In this document: positions 53,242 to 64,000 of the stretch, one piece after another
How positions within the stretch are numbered: the first letter of the stretch is position 1
How the letters are laid out: every line of letters begins with the position of its first letter
DNA from: Brassica napus
Lineage: Eukaryota > Streptophyta > Magnoliopsida > Brassicales > Brassicaceae
DNA length: 64,000 nucleotides
Direction: 5' to 3'
Assembly (NCBI RefSeq): GCF_020379485.1
Contig: NC_063450.1
Span: forward strand, 29,178,137 to 29,242,136
The notes under the pieces: generated by a model
Databases searched by the model: none
What the model was told of the DNA's origin: nothing
Seen by the model: only the letters and a program-made list of their open reading frames with translations
Translations under genes and position numbers: made by a program

Positions 53242-56157
53242 TTTTTTTTTTTAAATGCTTCTTATATATATATATATATATGTGTGTGTTTCATCGAGGC
53301 CCATCAGGCAGTTTCTAAAGCGGAGCCCAATACAAAAAGAGCCGAAGCCCAATAGTGGTTAAGGGTAAAGCCCAATACAGAAGAGAAGAGGAGAAGTCAT
53401 AACGGAAAAGTCTAAGCAGAGATCGATCGGATGAAGAGGAGGAGGGATCCGATGATAGATGGTGGTGGTTCCCGTGATGGTTGTAGGAGCGAGGTTGAGC
53501 TAGCTGCTGACCCATAATTGGAACATCTTTGAAGCTAGTCTTGGATTAGAGTCCCTGAAGCTGGAGATTTTATTTTTGATCAGCGATGTCGCGGAGATGA
53601 TGATAGAGTTCGAGGAGCGGTAGCATTGTCTGTGCTGGCGATTGTTTCTCTCAGTCCAAGAGTAGTAGATCGCTACTTGTCATGCTAAGAGACCAAGTAT
53701 TCGCTCAGGTTTTGGGCATGATCGTTGTTGCAAGTACTGAAGGAGTTGGTGCCAAGTGCTGATTGGTCTACATCGAGCTTTCCGTGCTAGTGTCTCCCAG
53801 ATCACTGATGAGAAAACGCAGTCGAAGAACAAGTGATCTCTTGTCTCATCCGCCAGGTTGCAAAGGGTGCATATAAGGGTAGTTTGGAGGCCCCAAGATA
53901 GGATTCTATCTTTAGTGGGGCATCTGTTCAGAACTACTAGCCAAGTGAGGAAGCTATGCTTAGGGATTCTTCTCGGGTTCCAGACCACTTTATTCCAAGG
54001 GACCAGAGGTTGGTGTTGCTTTATGAGTCGGTATATCGCACCGGTGGAGAAGACTGAGGTAGTTGAGCCGTTGGGACACCATTCATACCTGTCCTCATCA
54101 GTGTTGAGAGTGATGGTTGTTAAGAGGGCATGAATTTCTACCTGCACATCAGATCTTGGTGCCCATATTAGCCAGACACCATTTCGGTGAATGTCATGAA
54201 GAGTTGAAGTGGGTGTGATGCCTAGTGCCGAGTAGGAGGGTAGTCTGAGAAGTTCCCTGATGTTGCCAAAACTGCTCCAGTTGTCGGTCTAGAACCTTGC
54301 CGAACGCCCGTCGCCTATCTTGATCTTTATCCAGGGGTAAGCTAGATCTCTCACTCTCAATAGTTTCTTAATTGCAAAGGAATGGCTCTGCTTCTCCTTT
54401 ATAGTCCATAAATTGCTTTTGTAGTCGCTTAGGATCGTCTTAGTGAACCAAGCGACCCAGATGGAGCCTGATCTGAAGAACAATAGCCACAACAGCTTGA
54501 GAGTGCATGCCTTATTCCAATAGTTGAGGTCTCTGATCCCGAGTCTTCCTTCCTCTTTCGATAGAGTGACTGTATCCCAAGATACTCGAGCAAAATGGTG
54601 CTCCTCAGTGGTTCCTCTCCACAGGTATGCTCCACATAACGAGTTTGTAATTTTGATGCATTTCTTTGGGATCGTGAAGGTGGAACACCAGAAATTTGAG
54701 ATCCTTGCAATAACTGTGTTGATGAGAAGTAATCGACCAGCAAAGGATAAAGAGCGTGCACTCCAACTATTAATTTTCTTTTTCACTTGCTGAATCAGGG
54801 GTTCACAGTTTGCTAGGGATAGTTTTTTTTGTTACCAGGGGCACCCCTAGATATCTTATCGGTAGCAAGGCATGAACCAACCCCGTTGCTGATGAGATGT
54901 TGTTGATTTCAGGTTCAGTTAGGCATATGGTAACCGTTAGACCTGAAACCTCAGCAATTTGCTTCAAGATCCTCAAAACATTTGTTACCGATTGCAGCGA
55001 TCCATCACAGAAGATAAGGAGATCATCTGCGAAGCATAGATGAGTTAGCTTGGAGTCTCTGCAGTGTTGGTGATAGCCAAATTGTCCTTCAGCAGTGCCC
55101 CTGTCTAGGAGGAGGGAGAGACAGTTCATTGCCATTACAAACAGGTATGGTGACAAGGGGTCCCCTTGCCTTAGCCCACGAGTGCTTTTAAAATAACCTT
55201 GTACTGTTCCATTGAAACCTATCATGAAGCTTGGGGTGGTAATGCAGGAGTGGAGCCAGACGAGAAGCGAGTGAGGCATGTCCATACCCTGCAGGATGCT
55301 GAAGATAAAGCCCCAATCAACAGTGTCAAAAGCTTTCGCAATATCAACCTTGATCGTGATTCTGCCTGGGCCTTTGTTCCTGTGATAGCCGTGTACTATT
55401 TCAGAAGCAATGATAGTGTTTTCCACAAGAAGATGACTTTGGACAAAGGCAGTCTAGTTTGGGAGTATAAGAGATGGGAGAAAGGTTTGATCCTCTTCAC
55501 CAGCAGTTTAGAGATCAGCTTGTAAAGGGTGTTGCAACAAGATATGGGCCTAAAATCAGTGATTGCGGAGGCTTCTATCCTTTTGGGCACCAGAGTGAGG
55601 ATCGTGGAGTTGATGGAGTATGGGAGGAAGCCTGTTAGGAAGAAGCGCCTTACGCAAGCAATTACCTCTGAGCCTAGGAGATTCCAGGAAGCCTTGAAAA
55701 ACCCCGAGGTAAGACCATCTGGGCCTGGTGCCTTGTTTGCATTTAATTTGCACATCAGTTTTCAGATTTCCTCATCGGGAGGCAGCAATATCATTGATCG
55801 GGCACTTGCTTCAGGGCAACGGAAAGTTGATAGAGCTTGGAACCAACTAAGAGGGTAGGGGGAGATAAGCGTTGTCTACGGAGCCAGGAGCTGATGGAAG
55901 TGAGTGATTGCTATTGCTCCGATGATCGCAGGATCAGTTACTACTTCCCCTGTAGACAGAGTGAAGGATCGTATAGAGTTGAAGGAGTTGCGAACTTGCA
56001 TTAGCCGATGGAAGAAGGTGGTGTTATGATCTCCTTCCTTGGGCCAATTGATGCGTGATCGTTGTCTGAAGTAGCTTTCTTCAATAGATCGCAGAAAGTC
56101 CCACTTGTCATGGAGTTCTTTTTCTTTTCGAAAGTTCTCTTCAGTGGGGCTTGCAAG
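53242..56157 (-). mobile_element. 5'-truncated L1-type LINE with 18-bp target duplication
   Basis: The element lies on the minus strand. Its poly(A) tail shows as a T run at 53240-53252, and its truncated 5' end is at 56157. Both sides carry ATATGTGAAAAATATGTT (53224-53241 and 56158-56175), the long target duplication typical of target-primed reverse transcription. An (AT)n tract lies near the tail (53262-53281). Only the reverse transcriptase and downstream part of ORF2 is present. Confidence 0.93.
53500..56157 (-). pseudogene. LINE ORF2 remnant (reverse transcriptase, zf-RVT)
   Basis: Read from 56157 leftward. A linker region comes first (SRINWPKEGDHNTTFFHRLM). The reverse transcriptase follows (KCKQ-type MCKLNANKAPGPDGLTSGFF, VDIAKAFDTVDWGFI, RGLRQGDPLSPYLFVMAMNC, catalytic FADDLLIFCDG). 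A connection region (RLLLINTVIARISNFW, YLWRG) and the zf-RVT domain (VWNPRRIPKHSFLTWLVVLN, CTLCNLADETRDHLFFDC) complete it. Several lesions are visible: frameshifts near 55430 and 54810, a TAG at about 54287 and a TGA near 53679 before the final stop at about 53500. The endonuclease domain is missing because of 5' truncation. Non-functional. Confidence 0.9.
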
Positions 56158-56175
56158 ATATGTGAAAAATATGTT

Positions 56176-56629
56176 AATATACAAATTATAAACTAACGGA
56201 TCATATGAAAAACTGCATGCAAATCAGAAAACGCAACTCCATTGTAAAGTATTACGTACAGTTAAATAAGGTAGAAACTATAATGTAATTACAATGAAAT
56301 TTGATCGTTTCCTAGTTGAATAATACATATACCAGAAAAAGAGCCAACCAAAAAAGACAGTAAAACCAATCGTGTTTAGGCAGCATAATGAATGATGTGT
56401 CGGGAAATAAAAATCAGGGAAAAATATGAAGCATGTGGGAGACTATTGTTTTTCTAAAAAAATTAAACAACCACTAATCATTTTGGTTGTCTTCTAATCA
56501 CCTACTTATATACAAAATCAAGTGATATATTAGGCCCGGGTATTCGAATTCTCGGATTGGATCTGAGTTGGTTTTTATCAGGTCTGGGTTTTTCGGGTCC
56601 TAGACATTTGGATCTAACTAGGTACTTAG
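56176..56629. other. Intergenic, with degenerate TCGGGTTCGGGT-type text at the right end
   Basis: 56530-56620 contains phrases such as CGGGTATTCGAATTCTCGGA and GGTTTTTATCAGGTCTGGG. These recur in related form at 58310-58880, suggesting one dispersed repeat split by the LTR at 56630. The rest has no recognisable content. Confidence 0.45.
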
Positions 56630-57414
56630 TGATGCGCTCCGAATCAGCAGCAGAAACAAATCAAGAAGGCTTGGTTTATGGGTTTGAGATCAAACGAGAT
56701 GAGCTTGAAGTATACTGAAAATGTGTTTATGAATATGTTTCAGCCCAAAGAAAGAAGGGCCAAACAAGAAAATACAAGTCATGGTCGAATAATATATCAA
56801 TCTGACGACAATTCAGAGACCGTCGACCATACAGAAGCACGAGATCAGCCGAAGAGTTTGGCGACCACAATCTTTCAATTTCGGTCAAGTCAAGATATTT
56901 ATGATTTTTGGTCAATTCAAGGTCTTTGGTCAAGTCTTCCTTGTTTTTATAAGTTGCTAATTTCTATGCTTGACTAGTCTTTTGTATGCTTTGCCTATTA
57001 TATAAAGGTCATTTGATCAATGAAATAAAATAAGTTTTGAGTGATTATTTTTGGAACCTTGAGAGTGATTTTCATTTTTCTTTCAATGGTGTGTAATATC
57101 CATTGATCAAACTGACTCGTCCTGGTGCGTCATATCCAGGGAATCATCCTCTTTGTCGTCTAGGAGCATCATATCCTAGGACATTGAGATGGGAATATCA
57201 GCAGCCTTCCACATTTGTTGTGTGACCCTTCGATCCACGCATTTCTCCTTATTGCTGGATTTGTGCGTCATATCAAGCATCATCTGGAATTGGGAATATC
57301 AACAGCCTTCCGCAACTGTTGTGCAACCCTACAATCCACCATTTCTCATTCGATCCGTCTGAGATCATATCCCAAAGTCCGGCTAAGTGATTCTTCCCTA
57401 TTTAGGGCGTATCA
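56630..57414 (+). repeat. Orphan LTR with primer binding site
   Basis: The right boundary is set by a primer site TGGTATCAGAGC at 57417-57428 two bases after a CA end. The left boundary TGATGCGCTCC is tentative. Inside are a TATA-like CCTATTATATAAAGG (56993) and a poly(A) signal (AATGAAATAAAATAAG, about 57020). No gag or pol follows, so this is a truncated LTR retrotransposon. Confidence 0.65.
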
Positions 57415-57428
57415 AATGGTATCAGAGC

Positions 57429-58290
57429 AATGATACTATCAGACTTTAGTTGGTGCTTGATATGACTCACAATTCCACCAAAAGAAGGATTTCTAAACGT
57501 TGCCTGATATGACACACATGTCCAACTAAATAGAGATTTGTTTACTCTCAGATAACCTCACCAAGAAACAAAAAGTGTTCTACAAAGAACAAAGAGATAA
57601 ACTCAAAGAAAAGGGAAAAAGAAATGCTTTATTTCGTGGCTCATAGGCCCTATTTATAGGATTACAAGTTGAATAAATCCAAAGAAGAATGTGTTAAAAA
57701 CAAGACATTGAAAATAGTAACAAAGACTTGACTAAATAAAGTTTTTGACTGAAACTTAGACTGCCTCTTGATATAGCCACGACCAGGACTTTGAAAAATG
57801 AAGAATATGCTCCTAATATGGGCCAAGACATGTCTTTTTAAGGCCTGGTCGAAATCCATCTTTTTTCCTTAGCCAATTTTTATCGGTTTCTCCATTTGGC
57901 TCAAACAAGTCTGTTTTTGATTCTTTTTTGTAAACCATCAAGCCCAAGACTTTCTTGGACATTTAGAACATGAATAATCACCTTTGCCATGATTGAATTG
58001 GTCGTTGGTTCATCAGAAAGAAGATTAGTCATTTCTAGCTTCTCGGGTGGTCTGAATTCGCGAGAACTGAAGATCACCTCATTTGTAAATGGCATAACTG
58101 TCACATATGAACTCCGTTTGATCTGATTCTTCTTCGAGGAGCTCCGTAATTGAGCTGAGAACATTCTCCAAGTGATTTCATGGGTAGAAGTCTCATGGTT
58201 TGGAAGATATGAGTCAAACAATTAACATATATCTTTACTGCTTTCCATGATTAAGCCATGCATGTCTGTTTTGTCCAGTGCGCTACCCAA
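57429..58290. other. Retrotransposon-derived sequence, possibly a minus-strand LTR piece
   Basis: After the primer site the sequence soon loses retroelement character. On the minus strand, ATCCTATAAATAGGGCC (a TATA box) is followed by GAAATAAAGC (a poly(A)-like signal) near 57628-57660, as in an LTR of opposite orientation. Boundaries not determined. Confidence 0.35.
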
Positions 58291-58890
58291 GGGCACATCA
58301 TTTAGAAATTTTCGGTTCGGGTCCGGATTGGTTTTTGTCGGGTCCGAATTTCAAATCTATAATTTTAATACCCGTAAAATATCTGTAAAATTCAGATATA
58401 TTTCGGGTTCGGGTCGTTTCAGATATTTAGGACCCAAACTGGACCCGAAATACCCGAACTAGACTTGAAAACCCAAAAAAAATCTGAATAACCAAAAAAA
58501 TATCCAAAATATTCAAATAGCTGAAAAATATCCAAAAATTTATCCAAAATCTTATCAGAAAACCAGAAAATACCTGAAATTTTACCTGAATACCCGAATT
58601 ATATTTTTTTTTGAAAATCAAAATTTTTATCCGAATCTCGAAACTATATCCGAAAACTCAAATCTAAAACTTAAAAAATGCTGCAGTACCAAAAAAATAC
58701 CAAAATATCCAAATATACATAATATAGTATTTGTTTCGGGTACCCGATCAGATTTCGGGTAAGATCTGCACCCAAACCGAAGCCTGCGGGTCCAAAGATA
58801 AATAATCCAACATGTACTTTAGCATGGACCCGGATCCGAATCTATTTCGAGTTGGTTCTGGTTCGGGTTTATAGATCCGAGTAAAATGTC
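58291..58890. repeat. Degenerate CCCGAA/TTCGGGT-rich repeat
   Basis: Repeated TTTCGGGTTCGGGT, ACCCGAAATACCCGAA and ATCCGAA/ATACCCGA phrases in both orientations span about 600 bp. This is a common dispersed type in Brassicaceae; no coding content. Confidence 0.6.
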
Positions 58891-59559
58891 CAGGCTTATG
58901 ATATATACAAGAGTCAACAAGAGCTGACCCTAATTCGGACATGTGGAATATGTCACATGATAATGGACTGTCACATGCTATGTCTCTTACCTTGTTTCTC
59001 TGCGGCTCTGAAAGTAAAATCACCCATTGTCTTGGAGCGATTTCAATTTATTTTATGTTTTATGGGTCCTTGGAATATAAAGCTTATTTAAACGGGCTGA
59101 TTTAAATGGTGGCCCAAAACTAAGAAAGGCATACGTTCCCACGTACGCACGCGCACAAACCACAAAGAGGAGGAACTACGAAACACGCTCTGTCTATCGA
59201 ATCACGACTTGTGGCGCGTGGGATACTCAAATAATGACGTGGAGCCGTTAGACCATCATCAACCGGATTGCTTAAGGGGGTGCTTATTTTAATTAGGATT
59301 TAAAAAAAAATAATAAGTTTAGTGTGAAGAAGTGATGCTTAATCAGGAGTTAGAAGAACCGGCTCTTGTGGGACAAGTGTTCCATTTTGGATACATCTCT
59401 CTCTCTCTCTTGACGAAACCTTCATCAATCTGCTTCTCTCGATCTTCCGTATTGGATTTACTGTCTAAAGTTTCTGACTTTCCGAAGAGGAAGTAGAAGA
59501 GTAAGACGAAGATCATAGCAACAAAGCAAGATTGCTCTCTTCTCTGTAGATATTCCCCG

Positions 59560-60263
59560 ATGGGTTGTTTTGGAAGCAGTAAGAAATCGAGCAAACGATC
59601 AGAGACTTTGAAAACCAGGAAGACCCTCGGTGGTACAAGCGATCAGACTCAACTCTGTTCAGGTACCGAGTGTGATTTCGATTTCATGCTGTTCTATTTG
59701 CCGTATAACTGATTCTGGGTTTTAGGTTTTGTGTTCTCTTAAAGGAGACAACATGTCAAAGTTTTGATTTTTTTCTTGTATGTTGCATTAAGTATCCGAA
59801 TCTTTAATTTGATTTGGTTTAAAGTCATACTCTTTCCATATGTTGTAGATTCCATAAAAGTTAGTCCATATCGAGATGTAAACAAGGAAGGTGTTGTTGG
59901 TAAGGAGGAGGATCAGTTAGCTCTTGACGTGAAGGGTTTGAATTTAGAAGACCGACCCACAGGGAAAAAAGCACAGACCTTTACATTCGAGGAGCTTAAG
60001 GTTGCTACAGGGAACTTTAGGTCGGATTGTTTTCTCGGTGAATGAGGTTTTGGTAAAGTTTTCAGAGGAACTATAGAGAAAATTGATCAGGTAAACTCTT
60101 ATCTTTTTTGAACAAGTTGGGTGTGATTGTTTTCTGAAGAGTATGGTGAAAATTATTTGTGGATAGGCTGTTGCAATCAAGCAACTTGACCGTAATGGTG
60201 CTCAAGGAATCAGGGAGTTTGCGGTTGAGGTGTTGACACTTACTTTGATTGGAGTAGTGTGAT
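59560..60263 (+). pseudogene. PBL7/PBS1-like receptor-like cytoplasmic kinase, truncated
   Basis: Exon 1 (59560-59662) starts MGCFGSSKKSSKRSE, with the Gly2/Cys3 acylation signal of subfamily VII RLCKs. Exon 2 (59849-60091) continues DSIKVSPYRDVNKEG, AQTFTFEELKVATGNF and the start of the kinase. The glycine-rich loop that should read GEGGFGKVF has a TGA at 60043-60045 in place of the second Gly codon. Exon 3 (from about 60168) has [18 protein letters not shown] (the VAIK lysine is present) and then breaks off after EVLTLTLIG, with a stop at about 60261. About three quarters of the kinase is missing. A membrane-associated immune/brassinosteroid-type kinase in life; here dead. Closest family member from memory is PBL7 (CDL1). 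Confidence 0.85.
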
Positions 60264-60292
60264 GGATGAAGAAGATAATAGATCATGGTTAT

Positions 60293-60617
60293 GGAGAGCA
60301 AGTCTTTGGTAAGCATCTATCTGCATCACACGAGAACTTTAATGTATTCTTTGATATAAATTGCTTTCCTGTGACTTCATATTTGGATGCTAGATAGAGC
60401 ATGGTTAAATGAACTAGTGTATGTTATTAAGTTCTTCTTTAAATTGGTGTTGTTATCGTTATGGGAATTGCATTGTTCTTGATTAAAATATATCCATTGG
60501 CTTTTAAATTGTTGAGTTTTATCTTGTGTAGGTGGTATAAAGGTGAAAGCCGACAGAAATGAGTCCTCACCTTATGCTGCTATGCTTGCTGCTCAAGATG
60601 TCGCTCAGAGATGCAAG
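60293..60617 (+). pseudogene. Ribosomal protein S14 (uS11) exon fragments
   Basis: Exon 3 of a plant RPS14 gene is clear at 60532-60617 ([18 protein letters not shown], then [10 protein letters not shown]) with AG and GT borders. A short match to the end of exon 1 (GEQVFG, 60293-60308, followed by GTAAGC) lies upstream. The exon between them and everything after the third exon are missing. One substitution relative to the near-universal KADRDESSPYA (Asp to Asn) is seen. The fragment directly follows the broken kinase, so the two were joined by rearrangement or transposon capture. Confidence 0.82.
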
Positions 60618-62081
60618 GTAAAAGCAAATTCTCTATTGCCAAATTTTTCATCTAGAATGTTTTTCATTGCATCATAGAATATGAACAGAACTCAGCTCTG
60701 AACAGATTTATCTTCCTGCTATATGACTATAAGATTGTCTTGAATTTTGGTTGCTTGCAAACTCTCTATTGCCAAACTTTTTTTAAGAATCTCTAAATAA
60801 GAAACTAGCATTGGAGCTAAAAATCAAGGTGTCTCTTAACTAGAGTTTTTAATTACATTTAAATACTAAAATATCCATTAAGCACCTCTAAGGGGGTTTG
60901 TGGGTTAATGATGCTCTTAGAGCCAGTGTTTCTAGAACCTAACCGGAAACTGAACCGGATAGTTTTTAGATCACAGTCTAATATGATTAGACTGAGTCAA
61001 ACTTATTCAATAATCTGATTTAATGTATTTTGATATATAAATTTAAAGTAATATTAATAAATATTATACATACTTAAATATAAATGAATCTAACACATAA
61101 TACATCTAATCTATTAATTTAGAATCCTATTTTATCTACTATTAATAAGTCATAATTTGATCATTTAAAGAATTAATTAATATGACATATTTGATTATTT
61201 AAATTAATAATAAATCAACTATAAATTTGAATGTTATTTTTTAAATTATAACAAAATCTGTTAAGAAATAATCTAACAAAATCTTACTAAAAATTTAAAT
61301 ATTTTTTTATAAAATAACACATTAATTAATTTCGTAATTAGTAATATAATATTATTATAAATCAATGTTAATTTAATTTTTTTATAAAACAAGAAATAAA
61401 ATTTATATTTTTTCTTATAAATTTTATAATTATATTTTGAATTATATAAAAATAGAAGTGATTTATGAATTAAATATGACAAAATTATATAAATTAGGTA
61501 AATTAACAAATTTTATTTTTTAAAAAGTATTTCACTTAAATAAATTATCACTCATCATTAAAATATGTTAAAATTTGTAAACTATATAATATTTTTATAT
61601 AAAAATAAATGTATTAACATAGGTTAAACATTTATAACCATAACTATGTATTATCTTTTTATTTATTTTGAAAATATCAACAATATATTGTTTAAAATGT
61701 TTATATACAAAAATATAATACTTTATAATAACCTTTAGTTCATATACTATTTAAAAATATGTTATTAGAAAACTATGAAATTGTAATAATTCATTAAAAA
61801 AATTAATGACAAATCAAATTTTAATTAAAAAAAAAATTTATTTTAATTATTACAAAATATGTTAAAACAAGTTTAGAAAATATTACCAAAATTTCAAATA
61901 TTTTTTTCATAAAATAATGTATTGATGTAGTAACAAAAAATAAATTCAAAATTCATGTAATCTTCCAAACTCAAAAATAGTTGTGTATTTTTTCAAAGTT
62001 TTTTTTGACAAAATATTCAATTTTGGAAATAAATATTCAAACTCAAAATGATTATATTTTAAATTTTACAAATGATAAAAG
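60618..62081. other. AT-rich intergenic region, no gene recognised
   Basis: The sequence is extremely AT-rich from about 60980 to 62080 with no ORF of note; the lysine/tyrosine-rich 78-codon frame at 61273-61509 is a product of base composition. It probably includes old transposon remains. Confidence 0.45.
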
Positions 62082-64000
62082 GAGGATTTACCAAATATTA
62101 CTCGAAACTTGATTTTGATCGCTAAAGTATACCCAAACTTGAATCAAATGCAAAAGTAACCCAAAAGCCTTGTGAAATTACAGCCAGCCCCTTGTGACCA
62201 AACAAAAAAACAGAACTCATTTTTACGAATATATCCCCGCTAAGTCTTCTGAGATTCTATTAAATCTTCTGGATGACGTCCAGTCGTCAGGTATAGTTGA
62301 TCTTAAAAATAATTTATAAATTTTGTAAAAAATATTTTGATAAACGAAAAATTAAAATCATGTAATTATAAACAGTTTTAAGTGATATAAATTAAGATAT
62401 AATAAAATTGAATTGTTTTCAATAAAGATGAGTGAAAGTAGTGAATCATGATATTCTTTGGTCTAGGGTTTGACAACATAAGTTGTAGTATTGTATGTAT
62501 TCTTAGGGTTAGATTTTAGAAAGCTTAAATCTTTTTTTGAATTTTTTTTAATCTACATGTGATTATTTCTGTGTATAGTAAACACTTTTTAAGTTTAATT
62601 TGATTTTATGAAGTGTTTAGTTAGTTAATTATTTTAAGGGTTATGTCTAGGGTCTAGACGACTAACATGTAAGTCGTCTGGGAAGTCTTCTAACTCTCGC
62701 TAAAAATATTTTAGTTTCCCACTAAAAATATTGAAGTCTTCTGGACGACTTACAAGTAAGTCATCTAGTAAGTCTTTTGATCGAAAATATTTAACCTTAT
62801 TGGAATTTTTGTCTCCATATATAAAAAAGAATTTACACATTCTCTCTTCTCCTCTAAAATGGCTGCAACAAAAATGGTATGTTCCTCATTCTAAAACTCT
62901 CAAACCTCTCTCTAATCTCTTTGAACTTATAAATACCAAACTTTATATCAATTTATTGTTTTTGTCTCATGTCTTTCTCACTAGTTTATCTTGTTTTGCA
63001 GGTTTTTCATCACATGGTTCTCATCTTCCACTCATTTAAAGGTATATTTATTAATTTTAGATATGTATTTTTGTGTGTTCTATAAAAGTAGATCTATCTA
63101 GTATTCCACTCATTTTTTCTGTTTTAAAGCCATTTGAACGTTTTTGGAGATGCAGGTTTTTCAGATCTGGATTTGGATATGCAGGTTTTTCAGATCTGGA
63201 AGACTTCTGGGCTAGAAGAAACGACTTCCAGGAAGTCTTCTGACAGAGTCTTCTCCCATGTCTCCCTTTCATAATATATCTGAGCGTTTTGGTAAGTTCT
63301 TATGCTGATTTTTCTTCATTTGGTAACCTCATGTTGCATAAAATTCATATTTGTTTCTGAAACTAAAATTCTCCAAACCCACTCTAATCTCTTTGACTTG
63401 AAAAGACTAAACTTTATATGAATTTTTCATTTTTGTCTCATGTCTTTCTCACTAATCTATCTTTTTGTTGCAGGTTTTAATCAGATGGTTCTCATCTTCC
63501 ACTTGGATATGTACTTTGTGTGTTCTATAAAAGTATGTCTATCTAATTTCCCACTCATTTTCTCTGTTTTTAAACCATTTGAACGTTTTTTGATATGATA
63601 TGCAGGTTTTATAGATCTGGGTTTGATATACATGTTTTCAGATCTGGATCAGACTTTGGAAGACCTATGGGAAGTCTTCTCGGAAGTCTTCTAAAATATA
63701 ATGCGCTAGAAGACTTTCAGAAAGTCTTCCAGGCGACTTCAAAGAAGTCTTCCAGACGACTTCAGACGATTTCCAGGAAGTCTTCTGACGGGGTCTTTTT
63801 CCATATCAAGTGGAGTCTAAGCTTGTCTTTGTAGAGGAATGATTTATAATAGTTTTGTTTGTGGTCTATTTTGTGATTTGCATGTGTACTCCTTTAGTTG
63901 TGATTTTTTGTTTGTAAATTTGAAGAGATATTAATATAGAAAGTTTGGTAAATATGTTCATTTTCCACGAAATTATCTTGCCAAAATTACTTGACATAAT
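62082..64000. mobile_element. AGTCGTCTGG Mutator-type element, copy 2 (right end outside window)
   Basis: It matches copy 1 from the terminal region (AACTTGATTTTGATC, TTGAATCAAATGCAAAAGTA, CCTTGTGACCAAACAAAAAA) through the gene-like units. Unlike copy 1 it has no Helitron: AATCTACATGTGATTATTTC runs across the site used in copy 1. Hairpin units here are fewer and more diverged (AGTCTTCTGG forms are common). The tandem duplication of the gene-like unit is present again (62880-63280 and 63360-63790). Confidence 0.8.
62859..63274 (+). CDS. Hypothetical 58-aa spliced ORF carried by the element
   Basis: Three exons can be read: 62859-62876, 63002-63041 and 63156-63274, with good GT-AG borders (ATG|GTATGTTC; TTTTGCAG; AAAG|GTATAT; GATGCAG). 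The total is 177 bases in phase. The product starts MAATKM, runs through VFHHMVLIFHSFKG and a duplicated FSDLD/QVFQIW part, and ends in a Ser/Arg-rich tail. A TATA-like CCATATATAAAA lies about 40 bp upstream of the ATG, and the leader is CT-rich. The homologous copy at 26797 is broken. I do not recognise the protein. It may be a real element-encoded peptide, a captured gene piece or chance; expression evidence would be needed. Confidence 0.35.

Noticed and set aside
61273..61509. 78-codon Lys/Tyr/Ile-rich frame
   Set aside because: An effect of about 85 percent AT composition; no features.

Overview
The window looks like a nuclear segment from Brassica or a close relative. Three things suggest this. 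Six protein genes or gene remnants (13.5-51.8 kb) follow, in order, the end of Arabidopsis chromosome 5 as I recall it: At5g66980 (REM/B3), At5g66960 (prolyl oligopeptidase), At5g66950 (PLP-transferase-like), At5g66940 (DOF5.8), At5g66930 (ATG101) and At5g66920 (SKS17). Introns are short and GT-AG. The rest is dense with transposons of the kinds common in Brassica: CACTA, Mutator-like, Helitron, Ty1/copia, Ty3/gypsy and L1 LINE. The synteny labels come from memory of the families, not from a search.

Region by region. 1-13384 is the interior and 3' end of a large, decayed CACTA (En/Spm) element. It holds the C-terminal exons of a TNP2-type transposase (stop codon inside), an intact ATHILA-ORF-1-like gene on the minus strand, a 163-bp tandem array rich in ATCGATCGAT, a 259-bp-arm near-perfect inverted repeat, a telomere-like block, a broken TnpA-like (Transposase_24) gene and the CACTA terminus. 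A young, complete Ty3/gypsy element (3145-8321, TSD GTATA) sits inside it. 13483-19895 is a gene island: an intact REM B3 gene (-), a decayed prolyl-oligopeptidase gene (+) and an intact 860-aa PLP-transferase-like gene (-).

20-43 kb is a transposon-filled expansion between two neighbours of the syntenic block. It contains a foldback Mutator-type element with tRNA-like sequences in both arms (10-bp TSD); a 6.6-kb Mutator-type element built of short AGTCGTCTGG-type hairpins (9-bp TSD) with a Helitron nested in it; a second Helitron; a complete and very young Ty1/copia element (31568-38657, LTRs differing at one base, TSD AGTTA); and further Helitron material.

43.6-51.8 kb is a second gene island: DOF5.8 (+), ATG101 (-) and SKS17 (-), all with intact reading frames once introns are removed. 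52-64 kb is again repetitive: a MITE-like sequence, a 5'-truncated LINE with an 18-bp target duplication, an orphan LTR with a Met-tRNA primer site, a PBL7-like kinase pseudogene abutting ribosomal protein S14 exon fragments, and a second, partial copy of the AGTCGTCTGG Mutator-type family. That copy carries an intact small spliced ORF.

The strongest candidates for something undescribed are the AGTCGTCTGG hairpin-array family (two copies here), the perfect-length inverted duplication in the leader of the CACTA tnpA gene (a possible self-silencing hairpin), and the copia gag/pol junction. That junction looks like an intron carrying both a gag stop codon and a poly(A) signal.
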